Source of the DNA: Bordetella flabilis
GTDB lineage: Bacteria; Pseudomonadota; Gammaproteobacteria; Burkholderiales; Burkholderiaceae_B
Direction: 5' to 3'
Assembly: GCF_001676725.1 (NCBI RefSeq)
Contig: NZ_CP016172.1
Span: 2,542,001-2,606,000 of the forward strand
DNA: 64,000 nt
Both the position numbers and the translations under genes were made by a program. The notes beneath the pieces were generated by a model. That model was not told where the DNA came from. It saw nothing but the letters and a program-made list of their open reading frames with translations, and made no database searches. Positions 8,710-17,309 of the stretch are shown here, piece by piece (position 1 is the stretch's first letter; each line of letters opens with the position of its first letter).

Positions 8710-8787
8710 ATGCCTGGAATCCTGCTTTGGCTGTTGGGTATCCCTATTCCCATCATCCTTCTGCTCTGGCTTTTCAATGTAATCTGA
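8710..8787 (+). CDS. 25-residue hydrophobic membrane peptide
   Basis: A short frame reads MPGILLWLLGIPIPIILLLW then five more residues (LFNVI) and TGA. It is almost wholly hydrophobic, enough for one transmembrane helix, with a central Gly-Ile-Pro-Ile-Pro kink. Two features support expression: a strong Shine-Dalgarno (AAAAGGAGAAG, about five bases before the ATG) and a perfect 9-bp terminator hairpin 11 bases after the stop. No charged residues are present. I cannot name a function; small single-helix proteins of this kind often act as membrane regulators or stress proteins, which is inference only. Confidence 0.6.
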   Translation: MPGILLWLLGIPIPIILLLWLFNVI

Positions 8788-8798
8788 TGGCTATGCAT

Positions 8799-8821
8799 GG
8801 GGCGAGCGCGCGGCTCGCCCC
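8799..8821 (+). terminator. Hairpin terminator after the 25-residue ORF
   Basis: GGGGCGAGC (8799-8807) and GCTCGCCCC (8813-8821) form a perfect 9-bp stem with a GCGCG loop. The following bases are ATCTTC, only weakly T-rich. The position suits termination of the short gene and possibly also of the convergent minus-strand operon. Confidence 0.6.
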
Positions 8822-8875
8822 ATCTTCATCCTCGGACAGCGATCCACCAGAACCTGCACGTCCCCCGCCTGGATC

Positions 8876-9697
8876 TCACCTGATCTCCGGGTACGCCTCC
8901 GCATCGCCGGTATCCAGCAAGGCCTCGTAGGCGGCCGGATGCGCGGGAACGAAGCGCGCGACGTGCGCCTGCGCGAGCAGGCCCGCCAAGCTCCCATCCT
9001 CGTGCATTCCATATAGAACTTGCGAAAGGCGGCCGGTCAGCGCCGGGTCGACATCCGGTCCGCCGACCAGCAGGGGATTCGCCGTCCATGGCGTATAGGC
9101 CAGCGTGCGCACGCCTTGCAGGGCGGCCGGATCATGGGCGCGTAGCAGGTCCAGATACCAGCCGTCGACCGCCGTCAGGTCGATCTCCTCGTCCAGCAGG
9201 GCGCGCAGCAGCCCGCGCGGGTTGCCGTACGGCCCCTTGGACGCTTCGAACAGGAGGGGGCCGCGTTCCGCCGTCCATTGCGCCAGCATCCTGCGCGGGG
9301 CGTTCCAGCCGGATTGCGAGTCGCGCACCATCCACCCGTAACGACTGCCCAGCGCGTCCGGAAGTTGCTGCCAGGGCGCCGCCGCACGCACCAGGAATTC
9401 GCTGCGGTAGCGCGCCTGGCCAGCGTATTGCGTCCAGCTCGGCACGACGGCGGCGACGGCCGTATACGCCTTGCCCGCGCGGCGCGCCTGGGCGTAAGGC
9501 CAGCCGCACATGAAAGCGCCGCACAGGCCAGGCCGTTCCCACAGTTCGCCGATGGGCGTGGGCCAGCCATGTTCGACAAAGTCGACTTCCAGGCCGGCCC
9601 GGTCATGCGCCGCGCGCAGCAAGGCATGCCAGGCGTCGCGCGCGGATGGCGCGACGTCGTACATGCGCGTGGAGGCAATCAGCGGTGAGTGCGGCAT
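8876..9697 (-). CDS. PhnD/SsuA/transferrin-like substrate-binding protein without signal peptide
   Basis: 273 residues resembling the PhnD-like phosphonate/phosphate binding fold. Indicators are an early SPLIASTRMYDVAPS, a glycine-proline loop (FEASKGPYGNPRG), and a C-terminal half that scores a ligand-pocket lobe (DEEIDLTAVDGWYLDLLRAH). No signal peptide is visible, so it may be cytosolic, or a catalytic or sensor variant of the fold. The start at 9697 lies six bases after the stop of the cyclodeaminase gene, so the two are co-transcribed. No ABC permease or ATPase accompanies it. The assignment is to the fold only. Confidence 0.65.
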   Translation of the reverse strand: MPHSPLIASTRMYDVAPSARDAWHALLRAAHDRAGLEVDFVEHGWPTPIGELWERPGLCGAFMCGWPYAQARRAGKAYTAVAAVVPSWTQYAGQARYRSEFLVRAAAPWQQLPDALGSRYGWMVRDSQSGWNAPRRMLAQWTAERGPLLFEASKGPYGNPRGLLRALLDEEIDLTAVDGWYLDLLRAHDPAALQGVRTLAYTPWTANPLLVGGPDVDPALTGRLSQVLYGMHEDGSLAGLLAQAHVARFVPAHPAAYEALLDTGDAEAYPEIR

Positions 9698-9702
9698 CGT
9701 GC

Positions 9703-10707
9703 TCAGGCGAACTTCAAGGTCTGGCCGATACCCATGCCGCGCGCTTTCTCGAGCATGGCGTGGCCCAGCGCGATATCGGTGGTGGACAGGCCGCGGTGCC
9801 AGAACAGGATGGTTTCGTCGTTGCGCTCGCGTCCCGGTTTCAGGCCGGCGACGATCTGCCCGATCTCGGCATGCAGGTTCTCCTGCGTGATGCGGTCGCT
9901 GTCGACGTGCGCGCGCAAGGCGCCAAAGGGCAGGCCCTTGCGGCACTGGCCCCAGTCGTCCACCACCACCTTGCTCATGATGTCGGTCAGCGACAGCTCC
10001 ACGGCGCTCATGGTGCCATAGGGAATGACCAGCGCGCCGGGTTTGATCCACGCGGTCTTCAGCATGGGAGTGGGCTCCGGCAGGCGCGAGGCCTCGACCA
10101 CGATATCGGCGTCGCGCACGCAGGATTCCCAGTCGTCCACCACCTTGACCGGTTTGCCCAGGTCGCGCGACAGGCGCTCGCCGAAGGCGCGCTGGCTTTC
10201 CGGGCGGCGCGAATGCACGCGGATTTCATCGAAATGGAACAGGCTGTCCAGCAGGCGTACATTCCAATACGACGTTCCACGGGCGCCGATGTGCCCCAGC
10301 ACCTTGCTGTCGCGGCGAGCCAGGTGCTTGGCGCCGATGGCGGTGACGGCGCCGGTGCGCATATCGGTAATGGCCGTCGCGTCGACAATGGCCAGCGGCT
10401 TGCCGGTGTTCGGATCGAAGAGATTGAGCAGCGCCATTTCCGAGGGCAGCCCGACCTTGTAGTTATCGACGAAGTCGCTGACGACCTTGACGCCGGCCAC
10501 CTGCAGCGGCTCGATATAGCCGCGCAGTACGTTGAAGTGTCCCTTGGCGGAGGACTCGGGAATCAGATGCACCCGAGGCTCGATGACCGTCTTGCCCAGG
10601 CCTTGCGCGCGCAGGGCGCTTTCGACGGCTGCCAGGATTTCGGCGTCGGTGATGCCCAGCGCCTTGATGTCCGGGCCATTGAGATAAGTAATGTCGATGG
10701 ACTGCAT
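9703..10707 (-). CDS. Ornithine cyclodeaminase/mu-crystallin family enzyme
   Basis: 334-residue NAD(P)-dependent enzyme of the ornithine cyclodeaminase/alanine dehydrogenase family. The N-terminal half carries the substrate-side helix bundle (AILAAVESALRAQ) and the conserved Arg/Lys region; the Rossmann part starts near KVLGHIGARGTSYW and includes DADIVVEAS. Two starts are possible. ATG 10725 overlaps the upstream Bug stop as ATGA but has no Shine-Dalgarno. ATG 10707, used here, has GGAG about eight bases before it. The family also includes ketimine reductases and other imino-acid enzymes, so ornithine is not proven as substrate. Neighbours: a Bug receptor upstream and a PhnD-like protein downstream, probably one uptake-and-conversion cassette. 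Confidence 0.85.
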   Translation of the reverse strand: MQSIDITYLNGPDIKALGITDAEILAAVESALRAQGLGKTVIEPRVHLIPESSAKGHFNVLRGYIEPLQVAGVKVVSDFVDNYKVGLPSEMALLNLFDPNTGKPLAIVDATAITDMRTGAVTAIGAKHLARRDSKVLGHIGARGTSYWNVRLLDSLFHFDEIRVHSRRPESQRAFGERLSRDLGKPVKVVDDWESCVRDADIVVEASRLPEPTPMLKTAWIKPGALVIPYGTMSAVELSLTDIMSKVVVDDWGQCRKGLPFGALRAHVDSDRITQENLHAEIGQIVAGLKPGRERNDETILFWHRGLSTTDIALGHAMLEKARGMGIGQTLKFA

Positions 10708-10721
10708 AGCGGACTCCGCGT

Positions 10722-11714
10722 TCATTGAATGGGTTTGATGCCGGCTGTCTTGACGATGTCCGCCCACTTGCGGCTCTCGTCGCGGATCATCGTGGCGAAT
10801 GCCTCGGTGGTGGTATCGGCCGGTTCCACGCCCAGGTCTTCGAATTTCTTGCGCACCGCGTCCTGCTTGAGCACGGTGTTGATGTCCTGCTGCAGTTTGC
10901 TCAGGATGTCCTTTGGCGTCTTGGCCGGCGCGACGATGCCGTACCACGATGTCACGTCGAAGCCGGGATAGCCGCTTTCGGCCACGGTGGGTACGTCGGG
11001 GAGTTGCGGCAGGCGCCGGGGCCCGGCCACGGCCAGCGCGCGCAGCTTGCCGCTGCGTATGAAGGGCAGCACGGTGGATACGCCGGCGAACATCATGTCG
11101 ACGTTGCCCGCCACCACATCGGTGACGGCCGGCGCCATGCCGTTGTAAGGGATGTGCATGAGGCTGACGTCGGCGGACTGGTTCAGCAGTTCGCCGGCCA
11201 GGTGCGCGCCCGTGCCCGCGCCCGGCGATGCGTAGTTGAGCTTGCCCGGCTTGCTCTTGGCATAGGCGACGAACTCCTTGAAGTCCCGCGCCGGCACGGC
11301 GGGATTGACCACGAGGATATTGGGGGAGGTGGCCACCAGTGTCACGGGCGCGAAGTCGCGTGCCGTATCGAAAGTCAGGTTGGTATAGAGCAGCGGGTTG
11401 ACGGTGAGATTGCCCGCCGGCGCCAGGCCCAGGGTGTAGCCATCGGCGGGGGCGCGCGCGACCTGCGCCATCCCCAGGTTGCCGGAGGCTCCCGGCCGGT
11501 TCTCGATGACGACGGGCACGCCCCACATTTCATTGAGCTTTTGCCCCACGATGCGCGGCAGCGCATCGGCCACGCCACCGGCGCCGAAGGGCACGATGAC
11601 CGTGATGGGCTTGGAGGGATAGGTCGTGTCGGCGGCGCGGGCCGGTGCCGACGTGGACAGGACCGCGGCGGCCGCGGCGGCCATGGCAAGACGGATGCTC
11701 AGAGACGGTTTCAT
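10722..11714 (-). CDS. Bug-family (TctC-like) periplasmic solute receptor
   Basis: 330 residues with an alanine-rich signal peptide (MKPSLSIRLAMAAAAAAVL) and the canonical YPSKPITVIVPFGAGG beginning of the mature protein, ENRPGASGNLG, and SGYPGFDVTSWYG. It starts the downstream part of a minus-strand group: its stop overlaps the first possible start of the cyclodeaminase gene. The 149-bp gap separating it from hutU leaves open whether it is read through from the hut promoter. A ligand related to ornithine, proline or another amino acid is possible from the neighbour, but unproven. Confidence 0.9.
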   Translation of the reverse strand: MKPSLSIRLAMAAAAAAVLSTSAPARAADTTYPSKPITVIVPFGAGGVADALPRIVGQKLNEMWGVPVVIENRPGASGNLGMAQVARAPADGYTLGLAPAGNLTVNPLLYTNLTFDTARDFAPVTLVATSPNILVVNPAVPARDFKEFVAYAKSKPGKLNYASPGAGTGAHLAGELLNQSADVSLMHIPYNGMAPAVTDVVAGNVDMMFAGVSTVLPFIRSGKLRALAVAGPRRLPQLPDVPTVAESGYPGFDVTSWYGIVAPAKTPKDILSKLQQDINTVLKQDAVRKKFEDLGVEPADTTTEAFATMIRDESRKWADIVKTAGIKPIQ

Positions 11715-11863
11715 GGAATTCCCCTTGTATGTGTCTACTGCTGCTGCTGACGCCGCGCAATGCGGCGGATCCGGAAAGGTGTCAGAACCGCCCCTGCGCG
11801 CGTTCTCTGCGCGCGCTCGGGTGGCTGGTCCTGGGAGGGCGGCCTGGAAGCGTTGGGCGGGCC

Positions 11864-13564
11864 CTATGCGTTCGAGCTGTGCGGCGCGTCGAGCATCGGC
11901 AGGTCCAGGCCGGCATCGCGGGCGCAGCGCACCGCCTGTTCATAGCCGGCGTCCGCATGGCGCATCACGCCGGTAGCCGGGTCGTTGTGCAGCACGCGGC
12001 CGATGCGGCGCGCGGCTTCGTCGGTGCCGTCGCACACGATGACCACGCCGGCATGCTGCGAAAAACCCATGCCCACGCCACCGCCGTGGTGCAGCGATAC
12101 CCAGGTTGCACCCCCCGCCGTATTCAGCAGCGCGTTCAACAAAGGCCAGTCCGATACGGCATCGGAGCCGTCGCGCATGGATTCGGTTTCGCGGTTGGGG
12201 CTGGCTACCGAGCCCGAGTCCAGGTGGTCGCGCCCGATGACGATCGGCGCGCTCAATTCGCCGGTGCGCACCATTTCGTTGAAGGCCAGGCCCAGCCTGG
12301 CCCGGTCGCGCACGCCTACCCAGCAGATGCGTGCCGGCAAGCCCTGGAAGGCGATGCGTTCGCGCGCCATGTCGAGCCAGTTGTGCAGGTGCTTGTCATC
12401 CGGGATCAGTTCCTTGACCTTGGCGTCCGTCTTGTAGATATCTTCCGGATCTCCGGACAGGGCGACCCAGCGGAACGGCCCGATACCCTCGCAGAACAAT
12501 GGCCGGATGTAGGCCGGCACGAAGCCCGGAAAGTCGAAGGCGTTCTCGACACCCATCTCCAGGGCCATCTGGCGGATGTTGTTGCCGTAGTCCAGCGTGG
12601 CGGCGCCACGCTGCTGCAAGGCCAGCATGGCGCGGACGTGGCCGGCCATCGACTGCTTCGCGGCGAGGATTACGCCGGCCGGATCGGACACCCGGCGCGC
12701 CTGCCATTCCTCCATGGTCCAGCCTTGCGGCAGATATCCGTTGAGCGGATCGTGCGCCGACGTCTGGTCGGTCACGCAATCCGGCGTGATGCCGCGTTCC
12801 ACGAGTTCCGCCAGCACGTCCGCGGCATTGCCCAGCAGGCCGATGGATACAGGCCGTCCCTCCGCACGCGATCGTTCCAGCCGTTGCAGCGCCTCGTCCA
12901 GCGAGTTCGCCTTGACGTCGATGTACCGCGTGCGCAGCCGGAAGTCGATGCGGGATTCGTCGCATTCCACCGCGATCATGCTGAACCCCGCCATGGTGGC
13001 GGCCAGCGGTTGCGCGCCGCCCATGCCGCCCAATCCCGCCGTGAGGATCCAACGTCCCTTGGGATCGCCACCGAAATGACGATCGGCCACCGAGAAAAAG
13101 GTCTCGTAGGTGCCCTGCACGATGCCCTGCGAGCCGATGTAGATCCAGCTGCCGGCCGTCATCTGGCCGTACATCATCAGGCCCTTGCGGTCGAGCTCGT
13201 GGAAATGTTCCCAGGTCGCCCAGTGCGGCACCAGATTGGAATTGGCCAGCAGCACGCGCGGGGCGTCGGCATGCGTCCTGAAGACGCCCACCGGTTTGCC
13301 GGACTGGATCAACAGGGTTTCATCGGCCTCCAGCCGCCGCAGCACCTCGAGAATCCTATCGTACGAAGGCCAGTCGCGCGCGGCGCGACCGATGCCGCCG
13401 TAGACCACGAGTTGCTCCGGATGCTCGGCGACTTCCGGGTCCAGGTTGTTCTGGATCATGCGGTAGGCGGCTTCGATCAGCCAGTTCTTGCAGGTCAGCG
13501 TGCTGCCACGAGGGGCGCGGATGGCGCGCGACGGGTCGAGGCGGGAAGAAGGCGATGAAGTCAT
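11864..13564 (-). CDS. hutU: Urocanate hydratase
   Basis: 566-residue NAD-dependent urocanase, the second step of histidine degradation (urocanate to imidazolonepropionate). Recognisable blocks are [15 protein letters not shown] near the N-terminus, the NAD-binding [35 protein letters not shown] and the C-terminal [15 protein letters not shown]. Length matches the usual 555-565. The ATG at 13564 overlaps the hutC stop (ATGA), so hutC and hutU are translationally coupled. No histidine ammonia-lyase gene (hutH), which normally accompanies it, is found in this window. Confidence 0.97.
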   Translation of the reverse strand: MTSSPSSRLDPSRAIRAPRGSTLTCKNWLIEAAYRMIQNNLDPEVAEHPEQLVVYGGIGRAARDWPSYDRILEVLRRLEADETLLIQSGKPVGVFRTHADAPRVLLANSNLVPHWATWEHFHELDRKGLMMYGQMTAGSWIYIGSQGIVQGTYETFFSVADRHFGGDPKGRWILTAGLGGMGGAQPLAATMAGFSMIAVECDESRIDFRLRTRYIDVKANSLDEALQRLERSRAEGRPVSIGLLGNAADVLAELVERGITPDCVTDQTSAHDPLNGYLPQGWTMEEWQARRVSDPAGVILAAKQSMAGHVRAMLALQQRGAATLDYGNNIRQMALEMGVENAFDFPGFVPAYIRPLFCEGIGPFRWVALSGDPEDIYKTDAKVKELIPDDKHLHNWLDMARERIAFQGLPARICWVGVRDRARLGLAFNEMVRTGELSAPIVIGRDHLDSGSVASPNRETESMRDGSDAVSDWPLLNALLNTAGGATWVSLHHGGGVGMGFSQHAGVVIVCDGTDEAARRIGRVLHNDPATGVMRHADAGYEQAVRCARDAGLDLPMLDAPHSSNA

Positions 13565-14328
13565 GATGCGGAATCTCCAGAAGACTTGGCGGGAGCGGGG
13601 CGCGCGGGTACGGTGGCGTGGCCGCTGAGGCGGTAGCGGTCGCCGGGATGGATCAGGCGGGCGAAGGTCACGACGTCCGGGCCGGCCCAGGTGCGTCGCA
13701 GCACCTGCAGGCAGGCCTGCGGGGTATTCAGGCCCAGCCATTGGGCGACGCGCGCATCGGGCAGGATGGCCTCGATGGTGTGCTCGACGGCGGTCAGGGG
13801 CGCGACGCGGCTCAGGTAGGCGTTCGGCGTTTCGGCGCTGAAGTCCTGCGCCATGTAGTCAGGGGCCGTGCGCGGGTTCACATAGCGGTCCTCCAACTGC
13901 ACCGGCACGTCGTTGTCCAGATGCAGGATCAGCGAGTGATAGACGGACTTGTCCATGCCCAGTTCCAGGGACGCGGCGATCGTGTCGGGCGCGGTGGTGC
14001 GTTCCAGGCGCAGCACCCGGGCGGCGTAGCGATGGCCGCGCTGCGCGATTTCCTCGGCGATGTTGCGGACCTCCAGCACGGGCAGGGTGGCCTTTTGTTC
14101 GGCCACGAACGTGCCCAGCCCCTGGCTGCGGACCAGGACGCCTTCCTGGGTCAGTTCCAGGATGGCGCGGCGCGCGGTCATGCGCGAGACTTCGAACTGG
14201 GCGGCAAGCTGGTTCTCCGACGGCACCTGTTCGTTCACCGCCCAGCGTCCCGCGCCGATCTGCTGCACGATGTGCTGCTTGATGCGGACGTAGGGCGGAA
14301 GCGGCAGCGCGCGCTGGGGGGTGGCCAT
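13561..14328 (-). CDS. hutC: Histidine utilization repressor, GntR/HutC family
   Basis: 255-residue transcriptional repressor. The N-terminal winged helix ([19 protein letters not shown].. [21 protein letters not shown], roughly residues 10-75) is followed by a UTRA ligand-binding domain typical of HutC, which releases DNA on binding urocanate. Start choice is uncertain: ATG 14328 has GGA just upstream, and ATG 14337 three codons earlier is equally possible. It is the first gene of hutC-hutU and diverges from hutI over a short region with a palindromic operator, so it probably represses both sides and itself. Confidence 0.92.
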   Translation of the reverse strand: MATPQRALPLPPYVRIKQHIVQQIGAGRWAVNEQVPSENQLAAQFEVSRMTARRAILELTQEGVLVRSQGLGTFVAEQKATLPVLEVRNIAEEIAQRGHRYAARVLRLERTTAPDTIAASLELGMDKSVYHSLILHLDNDVPVQLEDRYVNPRTAPDYMAQDFSAETPNAYLSRVAPLTAVEHTIEAILPDARVAQWLGLNTPQACLQVLRRTWAGPDVVTFARLIHPGDRYRLSGHATVPARPAPAKSSGDSAS

Positions 14329-14381
14329 GGTTTCCATTCGCCGGCGTGGGGCCGGAATAGTTGTGTATGGCAGAAATCTAG

Positions 14382-14395
14382 CTTGAATATACAAG
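14382..14395. promoter_or_regulatory. Putative HutC operator
   Basis: CTTGAATATACAAG, an imperfect palindrome (CTTG-N6-CAAG with an ATAT core) lying between divergent hutC and hutI. It differs by one base from a perfect CTTGTATATACAAG dyad, the kind of site recognised by HutC in pseudomonads. A TATAGT hexamer follows directly (14396-14401) and could serve as the hutI -10 box, which would put the operator within the promoter. Confidence 0.65.
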
Positions 14396-14446
14396 TATAG
14401 TCAAGTACATTGCGTACCTCGGACCTCGATACTCAGGGATACCCCC

Positions 14447-15721
14447 ATGACCCACGGCGCGCACGGTTTGGACGGCGGTATTTGGATACGCAATGCCAGG
14501 GTGGCCAGCTTCGACCCGTCCTGCGACGGGCCGTATGGCGTCCGGCAGGACGCCGACGCGCTCGCGGTGCGGGACGGCCGCATTACGTGGATCGGCCGCG
14601 ATCGCGACGCACCCGCCGACGTTCGCGCATTGCCTGCGCTGGACGCCCATGGGCAATGGATCACGCCGGGACTGATCGATTGCCATACCCATCTGGTCTA
14701 TGCGGGATCGCGAGCGCGCGAATTCGAGATGCGGCTGAATGGCGCCTCGTATGAGGACATCGCGCGGGCCGGCGGCGGCATTGTCTCGACGGTGCGCGCC
14801 ACGCGCCAGGCCGGGGAGGCCGGTCTCGTGGAACAGGCCCTGCCGCGGCTGCGGGCGCTCATGCTGGAAGGGGTCACCACGGTGGAGATCAAGTCCGGCT
14901 ATGGGCTGGACATGGACACGGAACTGGCCATGCTGCGCGCGGCGCGCACGCTGGAGCGGACGGTCCCCGTGACGGTACGCACGACGTTCCTGGCGGCCCA
15001 TGCCGTGCCCCCCGAATACAGCGGCCGCGCCGACGCCTATATCGATTTCGTGTGTACGCAGGTACTGCCCGCCGCGGTGCGGCTGGGCCTGGTGGACGCG
15101 GTCGACGTTTTCCACGAGAACATCGGCTTCGACGCGGCCCAGGCCGAACGCATGCTGCAGGCCGCGGCCGCCTTCGGGCTGCCGGTCAAGCTGCACGCCG
15201 AGCAATTGAGCCTGTGCGGCGCCACCGCGCTGGGCGCCCGCTACCGGGCGATGTCCACGGATCACCTTGAACACCTCGATGAGGCGGGCGTGCAGGCCAT
15301 GGCCGAGGCAGGCACGGTCGCCGTGTTGCTGCCGGGTGCGTTCTACTTTCTGCGCGATACGCACGTACCGCCGGTCGACCTTCTGCGCCGGCACGGCGTG
15401 CCGATAGCCGTGGCCACCGATTGCAATCCCGGGACCTCGCCATTCGCGTCGCTGCTGCTCATGTTGAATATGGCGTGCACCCTGTTCCGGCTGACGCCGG
15501 CAGAGGCCCTGAATGGCGTGACCCATGCCGCCGCGCGCGCGCTCGGCATCCACGATCAGGCCGGCTCGATTACGGTCGGCAAACGGGCCGATCTGGCTTT
15601 CTGGAATGTCGCCGAACTGGCCGAACTCTGCTACAGCTATGGAACGCATCGGCCCACGCGGGTGCTGCGCCATGGCGTGGAACGGGGCATGGCGCCAGGG
15701 GCCGCGGCGGCTCCGGCGTAG
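14447..15721 (+). CDS. hutI: Imidazolonepropionase
   Basis: 424-residue amidohydrolase-superfamily enzyme that hydrolyses imidazolone-5-propionate to formiminoglutamate, the third step of histidine catabolism. Metal ligands are visible as the paired histidines in [10 protein letters not shown], the later FLAAHAVP and KLHAEQLS histidines, and the aspartate in [10 protein letters not shown]. The family signature [14 protein letters not shown] is also present. ATG 14447 follows AGGGA at suitable spacing. It diverges from hutC-hutU and should be under the same HutC control. Confidence 0.96.
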   Translation: MTHGAHGLDGGIWIRNARVASFDPSCDGPYGVRQDADALAVRDGRITWIGRDRDAPADVRALPALDAHGQWITPGLIDCHTHLVYAGSRAREFEMRLNGASYEDIARAGGGIVSTVRATRQAGEAGLVEQALPRLRALMLEGVTTVEIKSGYGLDMDTELAMLRAARTLERTVPVTVRTTFLAAHAVPPEYSGRADAYIDFVCTQVLPAAVRLGLVDAVDVFHENIGFDAAQAERMLQAAAAFGLPVKLHAEQLSLCGATALGARYRAMSTDHLEHLDEAGVQAMAEAGTVAVLLPGAFYFLRDTHVPPVDLLRRHGVPIAVATDCNPGTSPFASLLLMLNMACTLFRLTPAEALNGVTHAAARALGIHDQAGSITVGKRADLAFWNVAELAELCYSYGTHRPTRVLRHGVERGMAPGAAAAPA

Positions 15722-15893
15722 CGGTTCAGGCATCGCCCGCTCGTGGCGTACAGTCCGGGCGTCATGCCCGAGCTCCTCTCCCGTCGCGACATTGGAGCAA
15801 CGTCCGGGCTTGTTCGGACAGCGTCAGGCAACGTCGGGCCATGGCCGCGGACCCGTGCGGGGGTATAGTACGGGGCCGCCGAGCGGGGCCGGC

Positions 15894-17183
15894 ATGAACA
15901 TCATGCCCTGCCGGATGCAGCAGCCCCGCCATATGCCTCACGCCATGGACAGTCCAGAAGCACCACCGTCCCGTCCTTCGACAGCGCCCACCCACGCCGA
16001 CTCCCCTTACTGGCGGCGCAACCTCGCCATCTGCGTGTTCGGTTCGTTCACCACCATCGTGGGCATGACGCTGCTGCTGCCTTTCCTGCCGCTGTATGTC
16101 GAGCAGCTGGGGGTGACGGACCACGCGGCCATCGTGCAATGGTCCGGCGTGGCGTTCGGCGCCACCTTCTTCAGCGCGGCCCTGACCGCGCCGCTGTGGG
16201 GCCGCCTGGCCGATCGCTATGGGCGCAAACTGATGCTGATACGCGCCAGTCTGGGCATGTCCATCGCCATGTCGCTGATCGGCATGGCCGACAATGTCTG
16301 GCAACTGGTGGGCCTGCGCCTGCTGGCCGGCTTGCTGGGTGGCTATGCCTCCGGCTCCATGGTGTTGGTGGCGACCCAGACACCCAGGCACCGCACCGGC
16401 TGGGCCTTGGGCGTGCTGTCTTCCGGCATCATGGCGGGCAATCTGGCCGGCCCGCTGATCGGCGGCGCGCTGCCGCCCCTGATCGGCATCCGCGCGACCT
16501 TCTGGGCTTCGGGCGCGCTGATTTTCGTGGCGTTCCTGGTGACGGCATTCCTGATCAAGGAAGAGCGCCGGGTACGGCCCAAGGCCGCGGACAAGCCCAA
16601 GGTCGGCTGGTCGGCCGTGCCGGACAAGGGACCGCTGATGGCCATGCTGCTGACCGGTGCGCTCCTGATGCTGGCCAACATGTCCATCGAACCGATCATC
16701 ACCGTGTACGTCGCCCAGTTCGCCGAGCCGGCCAATGTGACCATGGTTTCGGGGCTGGTCATGTCGGCCGCCGCGCTGGGCAGCATTCTGTCGGCGTCCC
16801 GCCTGGGACGGCTGGCCGACCGGATTGGCCACTGGAACGTCATCATCGGCTGCCTGGCGGTATCGGCCGTGCTATTGATTCCGCAGGCCTTCGTCACGCA
16901 AAGCTGGCAACTGGTGGCCTTGCGCTTCCTGATGGGGCTGGCGCTGGGCGGGCTGCTGCCTTGCATCGCCAGCGTGATCCGCCACAACGTGCCGGAGAAC
17001 GTCGCCGGCGGCATGCTGGGCTACTCGACCTCGGCGCAATACGTCGGACAGGTGGTCGGTCCGATAGGCGGTGGATTCGTCGCCGGGCATTTCGGCATGC
17101 GGTCGGTGTTCCTCGGCACGTGCGTGCTGATGGCGCTGGGTGCGCTGTACAACCGCGTGGTGCTGGCCAGGCGCAGGCGCTAG
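15894..17183 (+). CDS. MdtG-like major facilitator superfamily efflux transporter
   Basis: 429-residue inner-membrane transporter with about twelve hydrophobic segments. The MFS motif A appears as WGRLADRYGRKLMLIRASLG between helices 2 and 3. Much of the sequence (LLLPFLPLYVEQLGV, GLRLLAGLLGG, ATQTPRHRTGWALG) runs parallel to E. coli MdtG, a drug and stress-related exporter, so efflux is the likely direction. Four in-frame ATGs lie close together (15894, 15903, 15915, 15945). The first was chosen because a TATAGT hexamer and a GAGCGGGG stretch sit just upstream. The N-terminal 40 residues are polar and rich in Pro/Ser. Confidence 0.88.
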   Translation: MNIMPCRMQQPRHMPHAMDSPEAPPSRPSTAPTHADSPYWRRNLAICVFGSFTTIVGMTLLLPFLPLYVEQLGVTDHAAIVQWSGVAFGATFFSAALTAPLWGRLADRYGRKLMLIRASLGMSIAMSLIGMADNVWQLVGLRLLAGLLGGYASGSMVLVATQTPRHRTGWALGVLSSGIMAGNLAGPLIGGALPPLIGIRATFWASGALIFVAFLVTAFLIKEERRVRPKAADKPKVGWSAVPDKGPLMAMLLTGALLMLANMSIEPIITVYVAQFAEPANVTMVSGLVMSAAALGSILSASRLGRLADRIGHWNVIIGCLAVSAVLLIPQAFVTQSWQLVALRFLMGLALGGLLPCIASVIRHNVPENVAGGMLGYSTSAQYVGQVVGPIGGGFVAGHFGMRSVFLGTCVLMALGALYNRVVLARRRR

Positions 17184-17309
17184 GTCCGCGCGGCGGCCAG
17201 CTCCGCCCGGCCCGAAGACCCGACGCCAGGCAGCCAGGCCGGGCAGCCAGGTACAGCGAAGGCAATGCCAGCGGAGGCAATTCGGGAAGGCGAATCCACC
17301 GAAGCCGGC

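Noticed and set aside
15764..15893. Terminator or second promoter between hutI and the MFS gene
   Set aside because: Only a TATAGT hexamer is visible, with no matching -35 at 16-18 bases and no stable hairpin with T run.
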